Shown: positions 25,037-31,818 of the stretch, piece after piece
Layout of the letters: each line of letters begins with the position of its first letter
How positions within the stretch are numbered: position 1 is the stretch's first letter
Assembly (NCBI GenBank): GCA_944324835.1
Contig: CALUXV010000017.1
Coordinates: forward strand, 1-35,023
DNA from: Candidatus Gastranaerophilales bacterium
Lineage (GTDB): Bacteria; Cyanobacteriota; Vampirovibrionia; Gastranaerophilales; Gastranaerophilaceae
Length of the DNA: 35,023 nt
Reading direction: 5' to 3'
Made by a program: the position numbers and the translations under genes
The notes under the pieces: model-generated
What the model was told of the DNA's origin: nothing
Seen by the model: only the letters and a program-made list of their open reading frames with translations
Databases searched by the model: none

Positions 25037-26932
25037 TTACACTTGTTCGGTTTGCATTATTGTAATAAATTCATCAGCAAGTCGTTTGCTCCATTTTTTA
25101 TCGGAATCTTCTTTAATTATTTCAAGCGCTGAGTCTTTTGTCATTGCCTTTCTATAAGGTCTTGGTTGGATTAGAGCAAAATATGCATCAATAATAAGAA
25201 CCATTTGTGATTCCAACGGAATACTTTCTCCGGAAACATTTCCAGGATATCCGGAACCATCCCAGTTTTCGTGGTGATGTTCAATAATCGGGATTATATC
25301 TTGAACATTTGATATCGGCTGCAGAATTTCTTTTGCTGCAATAACTGGATGAGTTTTAATAATATTTTTTTCTTCATCAGTTAGAGGTAACCGTTTTTGC
25401 AGGAGTTCTTTCGGCAGCATGAGATTGCCAATATCGTATAATAAAACTGCAATTTTTAATCTGTCAGTATCTTCTTTGGATAAGTCAAATCTTTTTGCAA
25501 GAAGTGATGCAACCATTGTTTTAGTTTTGGCAAGCCCTTCTGAATGGTTCGGGTTATAGATTTCTGATAGAGTATCAGATATAGAGTACAATGTATCATT
25601 GTTTTCTTGTAATTCTTGCAATCGTTTATTAAGCATTGTAGTCATATTTTCATCAAGTGGAATTCTGTGTTTTGATATGATATCAACAAATGTATCAACT
25701 GCAATATTCTGCCAGGATTCTGTTGTTGGTGCAGGTGATGCAAGTGTAACACGGTTTCGTCCATTCTTTTTAGAAAGATACATAGCCTGATCCGTGAGTT
25801 CTAATAAATCGGTTATATTGTCTGAATGTTCCATAAATGTTGCAACACCGATACTAGCAGTAACATTGCCTATTGTATCTATTTTCCTTGATTCAATTGC
25901 TTTCCTGATTCTTTCTGCCGCAACCATTCCGCCTTGAGAGTCAACTCCAGGAAGCAGAATATTGAATTCTTCGCCGCCCATTCTTGCAACAACATCGATT
26001 GAACGAGCATTTGATTTTAGAGCACTTGCAACAGTTCTAATTGCAACATCTCCAAATGCGTGTCCGTATTTGTCATTTATTTGTTTAAGGTGGTCAAGGT
26101 CAATTCCGACAATTGTAAATTTTTGATTTTGACGTTGTGCACGAAGGTATTCTTTTTGTAAAAATTCTTCAAAATAACGCCTGTTGTTAAGACCTGTAAG
26201 ACTATCTGTAATTGCTTGAGCTTTAACTGTTTGAAAAAGATTTGCAATAGTAATTGCAAGTTCAATTTGTTTAGAGAATAAATCAAGGAATGTCATTTCG
26301 GAATCAGGCATTTCCGGGCGAGAAGAAAATACAATTAAAGAGCCCCAGTGCTCGTTATTTTGGGTTAGCGGGACAACAATATATGATTTCCAGTTTGTTG
26401 TTTTTATGAGTTTCAGACGTTTATTTTTATCTGTTTCCGGAAACATATTTTCCAAACATTCATCAAGATTTTGACTCTGGTAAATTCTGTTTGCTTCAAC
26501 GGCTTTATCTCTTTCCGGAGTATGAAAATACGGGATTCTTGAATCATAAATTGATTTAGAAAATATTGAAGACAGTTTTTCAACAAAATCTCCTGACGAG
26601 TCTGCGATTATGTCAATATACTCCCCGTCATCATCTGTTTTAACTTGAATAATTGCACTATAAAGGTATCCGAGTTCTCCTTGCAAACTGCTTGCAATAG
26701 AATCCAGAACGTTTGTCAGGGGTTCTGAGGAATTCATCATTTGCCAGATATGTTGAACTGTTAACAATCTTTGGTTGGCGATTTGCAGTTCTTGTGTTCT
26801 TTCTTCAATTTCCGCTTCAAGTTTCAGGTTTTTTTCGTAGACTTCCATAAAATCACGTTTAGAAGAATAAATATTTGATTCTACGTTATTTACCTGACGT
26901 CTGAATTCTTCAAATTTTTTCCAAAAACTCAT
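25037..26932 (-). CDS. GAF-GGDEF-HD-GYP cyclic-di-GMP signalling protein
   Basis: This is a 631-residue cytosolic regulator. A coiled coil (about 20-60) leads into a GAF-like domain (about 70-232), a diguanylate cyclase domain (about 238-398) and an HD-GYP domain (about 445-631). The cyclase looks active: GGEEF at 319-323, DLDHLKQINDKYGH, and an inhibitory RxxD site (R310-D313). The phosphodiesterase site is incomplete. The first histidine H463, H528, the HHHE block (552-555) and GYP (561-563) are kept, but the HD pair reads Y499-D500, HDIGK becomes YDIGN, and FDAL becomes YFAL (F585). Net synthesis of c-di-GMP is the likeliest output. A strong promoter lies directly upstream (26951-26979). 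Confidence 0.93.
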   Translation of the reverse strand: MSFWKKFEEFRRQVNNVESNIYSSKRDFMEVYEKNLKLEAEIEERTQELQIANQRLLTVQHIWQMMNSSEPLTNVLDSIASSLQGELGYLYSAIIQVKTDDDGEYIDIIADSSGDFVEKLSSIFSKSIYDSRIPYFHTPERDKAVEANRIYQSQNLDECLENMFPETDKNKRLKLIKTTNWKSYIVVPLTQNNEHWGSLIVFSSRPEMPDSEMTFLDLFSKQIELAITIANLFQTVKAQAITDSLTGLNNRRYFEEFLQKEYLRAQRQNQKFTIVGIDLDHLKQINDKYGHAFGDVAIRTVASALKSNARSIDVVARMGGEEFNILLPGVDSQGGMVAAERIRKAIESRKIDTIGNVTASIGVATFMEHSDNITDLLELTDQAMYLSKKNGRNRVTLASPAPTTESWQNIAVDTFVDIISKHRIPLDENMTTMLNKRLQELQENNDTLYSISDTLSEIYNPNHSEGLAKTKTMVASLLAKRFDLSKEDTDRLKIAVLLYDIGNLMLPKELLQKRLPLTDEEKNIIKTHPVIAAKEILQPISNVQDIIPIIEHHHENWDGSGYPGNVSGESIPLESQMVLIIDAYFALIQPRPYRKAMTKDSALEIIKEDSDKKWSKRLADEFITIMQTEQV

Positions 26933-26950
26933 TTAATACCTCAGGGCTAC

Positions 26951-26979
26951 ATTATACATCAGTTTTGAGTTTTAGTAAA
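26951..26979 (-). promoter_or_regulatory. Sigma70-type promoter for the GGDEF/HD-GYP gene
   Basis: On the minus strand, TTTACT (26979-26974) and TATAAT (26956-26951) are exactly 17 nt apart. The mRNA leader would be only about 12 nt, just enough to include GAGG before the ATG at 26932. Confidence 0.75.
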
Positions 26980-27005
26980 TAAGTTTACCCTATTTCTTAA
27001 TATGC

Positions 27006-27034
27006 TTGTACACTCCGGATATGTATTGTATAAT
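27006..27034 (+). promoter_or_regulatory. Sigma70-type promoter for the CooC-like/folD operon
   Basis: TTGTAC (27006-27011) and TATAAT (27029-27034) are exactly 17 nt apart. AGAAGGGG follows at 27051-27058, ahead of the TTG start at 27065. It is divergent from the promoter of the GGDEF/HD-GYP gene. Confidence 0.8.
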
Positions 27035-27064
27035 TAGTATACATAATTACAGAAGGGGTTTATT

Positions 27065-27817
27065 TTGACTACAACAATTGCAGTTACCGGGAAAAGCGGA
27101 AGCGGAAAAACAACTATAGTAAAATCTTTTTTGAAGATTATAAATGAGTATTTTCCTGAAAAATCTGTTTTAATTTTAGATAATGATTTATCAAGTGAAT
27201 TTGGTCATAGTTACGGTTTAGATATCAGAAATACGATTTATGGTATCAGAAGCGGGAAGCATGAATATAAAACCGGGATTCCGCAGCATATGACAAAACA
27301 AGAATATGTTGAATGGGCTATGGAAGATATTATTTATACCTTGAATGATACAACAGATATTCTTGTATCATGGTTTATAGGTTCAAAAGACTGTAGATGC
27401 CCTATAACTGCACAAATTAATGATGCTGTTCTAAAAGTTATACAACGATATGATTTTGTTATTTTTGATTGCGAATTTGATTTAAAATACTTGAATCAGT
27501 TAGTAGATATTGATATTGATTTAACCGTTATTGTTGCAAACCCGACAGAAGAATCAATGCAATTGGCAAAACGTATTGAAGAATTCTCCTCAAAATATGC
27601 GGCAGGCGGTCAAATGGGTATTATTCTGAATAAAGCTCAGAATCAGGATATGACAGCGATTTTAGATTTGTTGAAAAAATATGAATTAGATGTTCTGGGT
27701 GTTGTTCCATTTGATGAATATCTTGTCCATCATTCAATAGAAAAAGATTCAAAAGTTGTTCAGGATGCTATAAAAGAGTTTTATTACAGACTTAATTTGC
27801 CGCAGGTGATGTCATGA
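27065..27817 (+). CDS. CooC-like nickel-maturation ATPase (MinD/ParA family)
   Basis: This 250-residue P-loop ATPase has Walker A GKSGSGKTT at residues 9-17, which lacks the ParA signature lysine position KGG, and FVIFDCEFDLKYL (131-143). The latter resembles the Walker B region of CooC, the ATPase that inserts nickel into carbon monoxide dehydrogenase. It also has a CRC pair (C110, C112), the position where CooC dimers bind metal through a CxC motif. The start is a TTG directly in front of the P-loop strand; no upstream ATG is possible. The stop overlaps the folD start (ATGA), so one-carbon metabolism is the functional neighbour. No CODH/ACS gene is visible here. The family call is moderately sure and the metal role is inference. 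Confidence 0.72.
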   Translation: MTTTIAVTGKSGSGKTTIVKSFLKIINEYFPEKSVLILDNDLSSEFGHSYGLDIRNTIYGIRSGKHEYKTGIPQHMTKQEYVEWAMEDIIYTLNDTTDILVSWFIGSKDCRCPITAQINDAVLKVIQRYDFVIFDCEFDLKYLNQLVDIDIDLTVIVANPTEESMQLAKRIEEFSSKYAAGGQMGIILNKAQNQDMTAILDLLKKYELDVLGVVPFDEYLVHHSIEKDSKVVQDAIKEFYYRLNLPQVMS

Positions 27818-28692
27818 TACTGGATGGTAAAGCATTATCAAAGAAAATATTAGAAGAGATAAAAATTGAGGTTCAAAAACTTGATAAAAAACCCCATCTT
27901 GCGGTTATTCTTGTTGGTGATGATACTGCAAGCCGTATATATGTAAATAATAAAAAGAAAACGGCATTAAATATCGGAATTAATTCTACCGTTATAGAAC
28001 TGCCGGAAGATACTAAAGAAGAGGTTTTAATAGAACATATTAAAAAACTCAACAATGATGACGATATAACCGGTATTCTGGTTCAAATGCCGTTACCTAA
28101 ACATATTAATAAAGATAATGTTGTATGTGCAATTGACCCTAAAAAAGATGTAGACTGTTTTACTCCGGAGAATGTTGGGAAATTGGCATTAGGAATGAAA
28201 CCATATTTTTATCCGGTAACACCTCAAGGAATACTTATAATGCTTGATTATTATGGAATACAAATAGAAGGCAGGCATGTTGTTGTTATCGGACGCTCAA
28301 ATATTGTAGGCAAACCAATGGTGCAAATGCTATTGCAAAGAAATGCAACAGTAACAATTTGCCATTCGCAAACAAAAAATCTTGATGACATAATAAAAAC
28401 CGCTGATATAATTATTTCAGCGGTAGGTAAAAAAATTGTAAGATGTAAGATGGTTAAGTATAAATCTGTTCTTGTTGACGTCGGCATATCAAGAGATGCC
28501 AACGGCAAATTAACCGGCGATCTTAACTTTTCGGATTTTAAAGATATAAATGAAATTTTAGATTTTGTTGAAGCGTTCTCTCCTGTTCCTGGTGGTGTCG
28601 GCCCTATGACAATTGCGTCACTGATGCTTAATACTCTATTGTTCGAGCATACCGGTATCCTTCGTCGCATTGCCAAGAGTGGTCTTGAGTGA
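27814..28692 (+). CDS. folD: Bifunctional methylene-THF dehydrogenase/cyclohydrolase
   Basis: This 292-residue enzyme interconverts 5,10-methylene-, methenyl- and 10-formyl-tetrahydrofolate. The catalytic pair Y43/K47 is in RIYVNNKKK. The QMPLPKHI block, VDCFTPENVGKL, GRSNIVGKPMV (nucleotide site) and PVPGGVGPMT are all intact. The family usually ends a few residues after the NTLL helix. Here about 14 extra residues (HTGILRRIAKSGLE) run into a 57-bp overlap with the tail of the opposite gene, so the extension is probably incidental. Translationally coupled to the CooC-like gene through ATGA. Confidence 0.95.
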   Translation: MILDGKALSKKILEEIKIEVQKLDKKPHLAVILVGDDTASRIYVNNKKKTALNIGINSTVIELPEDTKEEVLIEHIKKLNNDDDITGILVQMPLPKHINKDNVVCAIDPKKDVDCFTPENVGKLALGMKPYFYPVTPQGILIMLDYYGIQIEGRHVVVIGRSNIVGKPMVQMLLQRNATVTICHSQTKNLDDIIKTADIIISAVGKKIVRCKMVKYKSVLVDVGISRDANGKLTGDLNFSDFKDINEILDFVEAFSPVPGGVGPMTIASLMLNTLLFEHTGILRRIAKSGLE

Positions 28693-29097
28693 TTCTGCCT
28701 GAGCATTTAATTGTTCAAGCAACGTGTCGTAAGTCGATTGCATTAAATCATACTGCATATCAAGTTCGGCATATTCTTCCAGTTTTTCCGGATCATAAGT
28801 CGGAACCATTAAGTTTGCATAACTAACTGCAACTTTTTGGGCTCTTGCACTAGATAATGATGTATCTTTAGCTTTAAGTGTTGTTCCCTTTGCCTTTACA
28901 TCTTTCGACTCGTCAAAACATGCATCTTCTGCAGCTCCGCTTGATGATTCCCATTTCGTTTCAGCATTTGTCTGTTTAGACAATTTTGCAGACATAGACT
29001 CATGCAGCCCCGCCCACTTGGTTTCTTGGAGCTGATAATAGCTTACCTGCGATTTTACAGATAAGTATTGAGCTAATAATGCTGATACGTCTGCCAT
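28636..29097 (-). CDS. Unknown small helical protein
   Basis: This 153-residue protein is almost entirely helical. An N-terminal helix (about 1-45, rich in Gln/Ser with a WAGLHESMSAKL block) is followed by a charged middle (50-95) including SSSGAAEDACFDESKDVKAK with one cysteine. A long amphipathic C-terminal helix (about 105-145) completes it. There is no signal peptide or membrane segment. The helical hairpin-like design recalls secreted filament or needle-type and chaperone-like small proteins, but I cannot assign a family. The 19-bp element 28 nt before the ATG is identical to the one before the glycine-rich gene at 5799-6791, suggesting a shared regulon. Its last 18 codons and stop overlap the folD tail on the other strand. 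Confidence 0.72.
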   Translation of the reverse strand: MADVSALLAQYLSVKSQVSYYQLQETKWAGLHESMSAKLSKQTNAETKWESSSGAAEDACFDESKDVKAKGTTLKAKDTSLSSARAQKVAVSYANLMVPTYDPEKLEEYAELDMQYDLMQSTYDTLLEQLNAQAESLKTTLGNATKDTGMLEQ

Positions 29098-29125
29098 TAT
29101 TTAGTCCTTTGATTATACATCTTAC

Positions 29126-29144
29126 ATATATATAAAGTATATAT
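29126..29144 (-). promoter_or_regulatory. Shared 19-bp upstream element, copy 2
   Basis: On the minus strand this is ATATATACTTTATATATAT, ending 28 nt before the ATG at 29097. It is identical to 6819-6837, which is 27 nt before its gene. A TTTGTTACAA...AATATTTGT block lies further up (29173-29196), as at the other locus, but 12 nt closer. Confidence 0.5.
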
Positions 29145-29272
29145 ATATTAATTGATTTCAAATGATGTTTTTTTTGTTACAAAATTTAATATTTGTTTCA
29201 AAGTAATGTAAACATTTATTGCAACAATAGCAATTATTATTTTTCAGGGGTATTAAGTTAGCAGAGGTCAAC

Positions 29273-30304
29273 ATGTTAACATTCAATACTTTTATTCCAA
29301 AATTTAATAATACCCCATTTATTCAACCTCAACAAAGATTTGTTTCAAGATTTAGTAATCTTGCTCCTTTGACTCAAGATACAGTCTCATTCGGCCGTAC
29401 AGAAAAAAATATAGGTAATCCTAAATTTGGAATAACCCAAACTGAAGCTGAAAGAATAAATCAAGAAGCAATAACTTCCGGGAAATATCTAAATTTACAA
29501 TTAACAAATATATTAGGGGATTTAATCGCACCTGAAGGAGCACCACCAAGCAAACAAAAGCCGATAGAAGCAATTCATTACAGAATAAAATCACCTGATT
29601 CAATAAGAGAGAAATCAACAACCAGAAGGTGGATTAATCCGGATGAAGTAAAATCTAACATGACAGATATAGTTGGAGCTAGAATAATTCTCGGGAAAAC
29701 AACTACTGACTGTGTTGATAAAGTACTTGATAGAATTGCAGATGCAGAGCGTGATAACAGATTACAAATCATTGAAATTGAAAACTACAGACCGGAGCCG
29801 GAAATAGATGAAGAAGGAAATATTCTTCACTCATATGATTATTCATCTCCGCAGGCATTAAGACGACTTAAAGCCGAATGCGATAAAAAAGGTACAATGA
29901 TTTCTAAAAAAGATGAAGATGTACCGACAGGTTATACTGCAATTCATCTATTAACAAAACTTCCAAATGGTTTTACAGGAGAAATTCAAATACTCGGAAC
30001 AGGCGTTGGAAAACTTAAGGACATAGAAGATTTATGTTATAAGGTTAAAAGTGGAAAATCAATTGATAAAAAATACAAACCAATGGAAAAAACTCTTGAG
30101 CCATTGAAAAATAAAGATGATGTAATTCTAAAAAGAGAATTTAATAATTATACAAGAGCATCTTACATTTACCAAAGAGATAAGTACCTTGGCAGAATAA
30201 CTAAAGGGCCGGAATATTTGACAATTCCTGAATATTTACCTCCCGAACTTGATTTTAATAATCTTGCCGCAGAAAAACGTATATGCGACACAACAAATAA
30301 ATAA
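29273..30304 (+). CDS. RelA/SpoT-synthetase-fold protein with N-terminal FG motif
   Basis: This 343-residue protein has a central domain (about 65-260) that matches the (p)ppGpp synthetase fold. It shows the substrate-binding HYRIKS (R104, K106, S107) and SIREK, the metal aspartate D132 in MTDIVGARII, GYTAIHL (G220, Y221, H225), and E237-I-Q239 of the ExQ motif. The arginine of the usual EVQIRT is L240 here. No hydrolase, TGS or ACT domain is present. It is unlike housekeeping small alarmone synthetases in having a 60-residue Asn/Pro/Phe-rich N-terminus with DTVSFGR (36-42), similar to KVYFGK in the ART-like protein. A nucleotide pyrophosphokinase toxin or effector is a serious possibility. 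AGAGG precedes the ATG and a strong terminator follows. Confidence 0.82.
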   Translation: MLTFNTFIPKFNNTPFIQPQQRFVSRFSNLAPLTQDTVSFGRTEKNIGNPKFGITQTEAERINQEAITSGKYLNLQLTNILGDLIAPEGAPPSKQKPIEAIHYRIKSPDSIREKSTTRRWINPDEVKSNMTDIVGARIILGKTTTDCVDKVLDRIADAERDNRLQIIEIENYRPEPEIDEEGNILHSYDYSSPQALRRLKAECDKKGTMISKKDEDVPTGYTAIHLLTKLPNGFTGEIQILGTGVGKLKDIEDLCYKVKSGKSIDKKYKPMEKTLEPLKNKDDVILKREFNNYTRASYIYQRDKYLGRITKGPEYLTIPEYLPPELDFNNLAAEKRICDTTNK

Positions 30305-30307
30305 TTT

Positions 30308-30339
30308 AAATACCCGGAATAAATTTATTCCGGGTATTT
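30308..30339. terminator. Bidirectional terminator between Rel-like and Spy-like genes
   Basis: A perfect 32-bp palindrome (16 bp per arm, GC core CCCGG/CCGGG) begins 3 nt after the Rel-like stop, with an A-run on the left and a T-run on the right. It can terminate both converging transcripts. It is the only convergent junction in the window with such a structure. Confidence 0.85.
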
Positions 30340-30365
30340 TATAGTGTCAGTTAATTTATAAAAAC

Positions 30366-30878
30366 TTATTTGCAAGGGCAAGGACGAGGTCCTGGTTTGC
30401 AGTTTTTGTGATGTTTTTTAAATTCTTTTCTAGAATCCATTTTAATTTTTTCTAAAGTTTTCTTTTGTTTATCAGTCAAGATAGATTCAAATTCTTTCAT
30501 GTTTTTAACTCTTACTTCATGAATTTGACGTTTTAATTTGTTGATATCTTGATTTAGTGTATCAATCATTTCTATTTGTTCTTTTTTAGTTATTTGACTG
30601 TTCAACAAGGCACGTTTTTGTTCTAGTTTTGTTTTTAATTGTTCAAATAACGGTCTGATTTCTTTTTGACCTTGCATTCTGATTTCACGTGCTTTTACTT
30701 TTTGTTCATCAGTAAGTTTTAATTTTTTATCTAAATCAATTCTTGGAGGTGCAGGTTTGTGACATCCCGGAGGCGGCGGAGGACAATCTCCTTTAACTGG
30801 TGCTACTGGAGCTTCTGCTGCACATACCAAAGATGAAGTTAACATCATTAATCCTGCTGTTAATAATAATTTTTTCAT
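30366..30878 (-). CDS. Periplasmic Spy/CpxP-like LTxxQ protein
   Basis: This 170-residue protein has a signal peptide (KKLLLTAGLMMLTSSLVCA, cleavage near residue 20). A proline/cysteine-rich mature start (GDCPPPPPGCHKP) leads into a long helical body with two LTxxQ repeats (LTDEQKVKAREI and LTDKQKKTLEKI). Spy/CpxP relatives act as periplasmic chaperones or stress sensors, some of them metal-linked. The C-terminus is His/Cys-rich (KKHHKNCKPGPRPCPCK), which suggests metal binding. It is the last gene of an anti-sigma/ECF sigma operon, 20 nt after the sigma stop, with AAAGGA as ribosome-binding site. Confidence 0.85.
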   Translation of the reverse strand: MKKLLLTAGLMMLTSSLVCAAEAPVAPVKGDCPPPPPGCHKPAPPRIDLDKKLKLTDEQKVKAREIRMQGQKEIRPLFEQLKTKLEQKRALLNSQITKKEQIEMIDTLNQDINKLKRQIHEVRVKNMKEFESILTDKQKKTLEKIKMDSRKEFKKHHKNCKPGPRPCPCK

Positions 30879-30898
30879 ATTTAATAATCCTTTCTTTT

Positions 30899-31396
30899 CT
30901 ACATTAAATCAATTAATTCTTCTGCTAATTGTTTTTTTGCGTTATATAATCTCGATTTAACCGTACCTATCGGTACTTTTAGTTGTTTTGAGATTTCGTC
31001 ATAGGACAGTCCTTCTATTTCATACAGTATGATAATTTGTTTTAGTTTCGGTTTAAGATTATCTATTGCATTTTTTATTCTCTTTCTGCGAAACTTATTT
31101 ATTATTACTTGTTCCTGACCGGTTTTATTATCAGGGATTTTATTGATTACTTTTTCGTCTGATGTTGAATTTATATCCGCCTTTCTTTTTGATGATTTCA
31201 AATAGTCTTTCGAAAGATTTTTTGCAATTGTGCAAATCCAGCTTTTGAAGCTCCCTTGTTCCGTATACTTATCTGCATTTTTCCAGACTTTTATGTACAC
31301 TTCTTGTTCGAGATCTTCGTTTGTTTCTTTAGTTATTAATTTTATTATGTTTCTTACATGTTGTTTGTTGTTTTCTATTATCTGTTTAAAGTTCAT
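30899..31396 (-). CDS. ECF-type RNA polymerase sigma factor
   Basis: This 165-residue sigma70-family regulator has only regions 2 and 4. Region 2 spans about 10-70 (EDLEQEVYIKVWKNADKY, FKSWICTIAKNLSKDYLK). Region 4 spans about 108-160 (LKQIIILYEIEGLSYDEISKQLKVPIGTVKSRL). A lysine-rich linker joins them. It follows a zinc-finger anti-sigma gene by 2 nt and precedes the Spy-like gene, so envelope or metal stress is a likely trigger. A plausible self-recognised promoter lies upstream of the operon (31764-31788). Confidence 0.93.
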   Translation of the reverse strand: MNFKQIIENNKQHVRNIIKLITKETNEDLEQEVYIKVWKNADKYTEQGSFKSWICTIAKNLSKDYLKSSKRKADINSTSDEKVINKIPDNKTGQEQVIINKFRRKRIKNAIDNLKPKLKQIIILYEIEGLSYDEISKQLKVPIGTVKSRLYNAKKQLAEELIDLM

Positions 31397-31398
31397 TT

Positions 31399-31740
31399 CT
31401 AATCTACCATTATGAGCCCGTAACTATCTGTTGGAAAACCAAGATCTTCCATTGTTAATGGTGCACCATACTTGATTGTATCGAGTATTCCATACCTCAT
31501 ATCAAGCATTTCAACGCTTACACCGCCAACTATAAACAGGAAGAGTGCACATGCAACTTTTAATGCAAGATATTTAGGAGTTTTTTTATACTCGCCTTTG
31601 ACTTCACTGATTAAATCTGAAACCTTTTGCATTTTTTCATGTTCTTTACGGCAATCAGGACAGTGTTCAATATGTTCCATCAATGTCGCTTCGTCAGAAA
31701 AAATAAACAGAGATTCATATTTATCACATTTTTTATCCAT
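31399..31740 (-). CDS. Zinc-finger transmembrane anti-sigma factor
   Basis: This 113-residue protein has an N-terminal zf-HC2-type motif H23-x3-C27-x2-C30 (HIEHCPDC), a cytoplasmic helix, one membrane segment (about 57-77, YLALKVACALFLFIVGGVSV) and a short outside tail. This is the standard build of a ZAS-domain anti-sigma factor holding the ECF sigma at the membrane. The gene precedes the sigma gene, the reverse of the common order, with 2 nt between them. AGAGG precedes the ATG. Confidence 0.85.
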   Translation of the reverse strand: MDKKCDKYESLFIFSDEATLMEHIEHCPDCRKEHEKMQKVSDLISEVKGEYKKTPKYLALKVACALFLFIVGGVSVEMLDMRYGILDTIKYGAPLTMEDLGFPTDSYGLIMVD

Positions 31741-31763
31741 TTGATTACCTCTTCTGTTTATAT

Positions 31764-31788
31764 AACGAATTTAAAATTAAAATGTTCA
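31764..31788 (-). promoter_or_regulatory. Candidate ECF-type promoter of the anti-sigma operon
   Basis: Minus strand: TGAAC (31788-31784), 16 nt, then CGTT (31767-31764). The GAAC/CGT pair at 16-nt spacing resembles promoters recognised by many ECF sigma factors, which often autoregulate. It is AT-rich sequence and a single occurrence, so chance is possible. Confidence 0.4.
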
Positions 31789-31818
31789 TTTTTTGTTTTA
31801 AAATTAATTAACAAAACT

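Noticed and set aside
28251-28706. A 151-codon minus-strand frame opposite folD
   Set aside because: folD is certain over this stretch, and the antisense product has no recognisable domain or ribosome-binding site.
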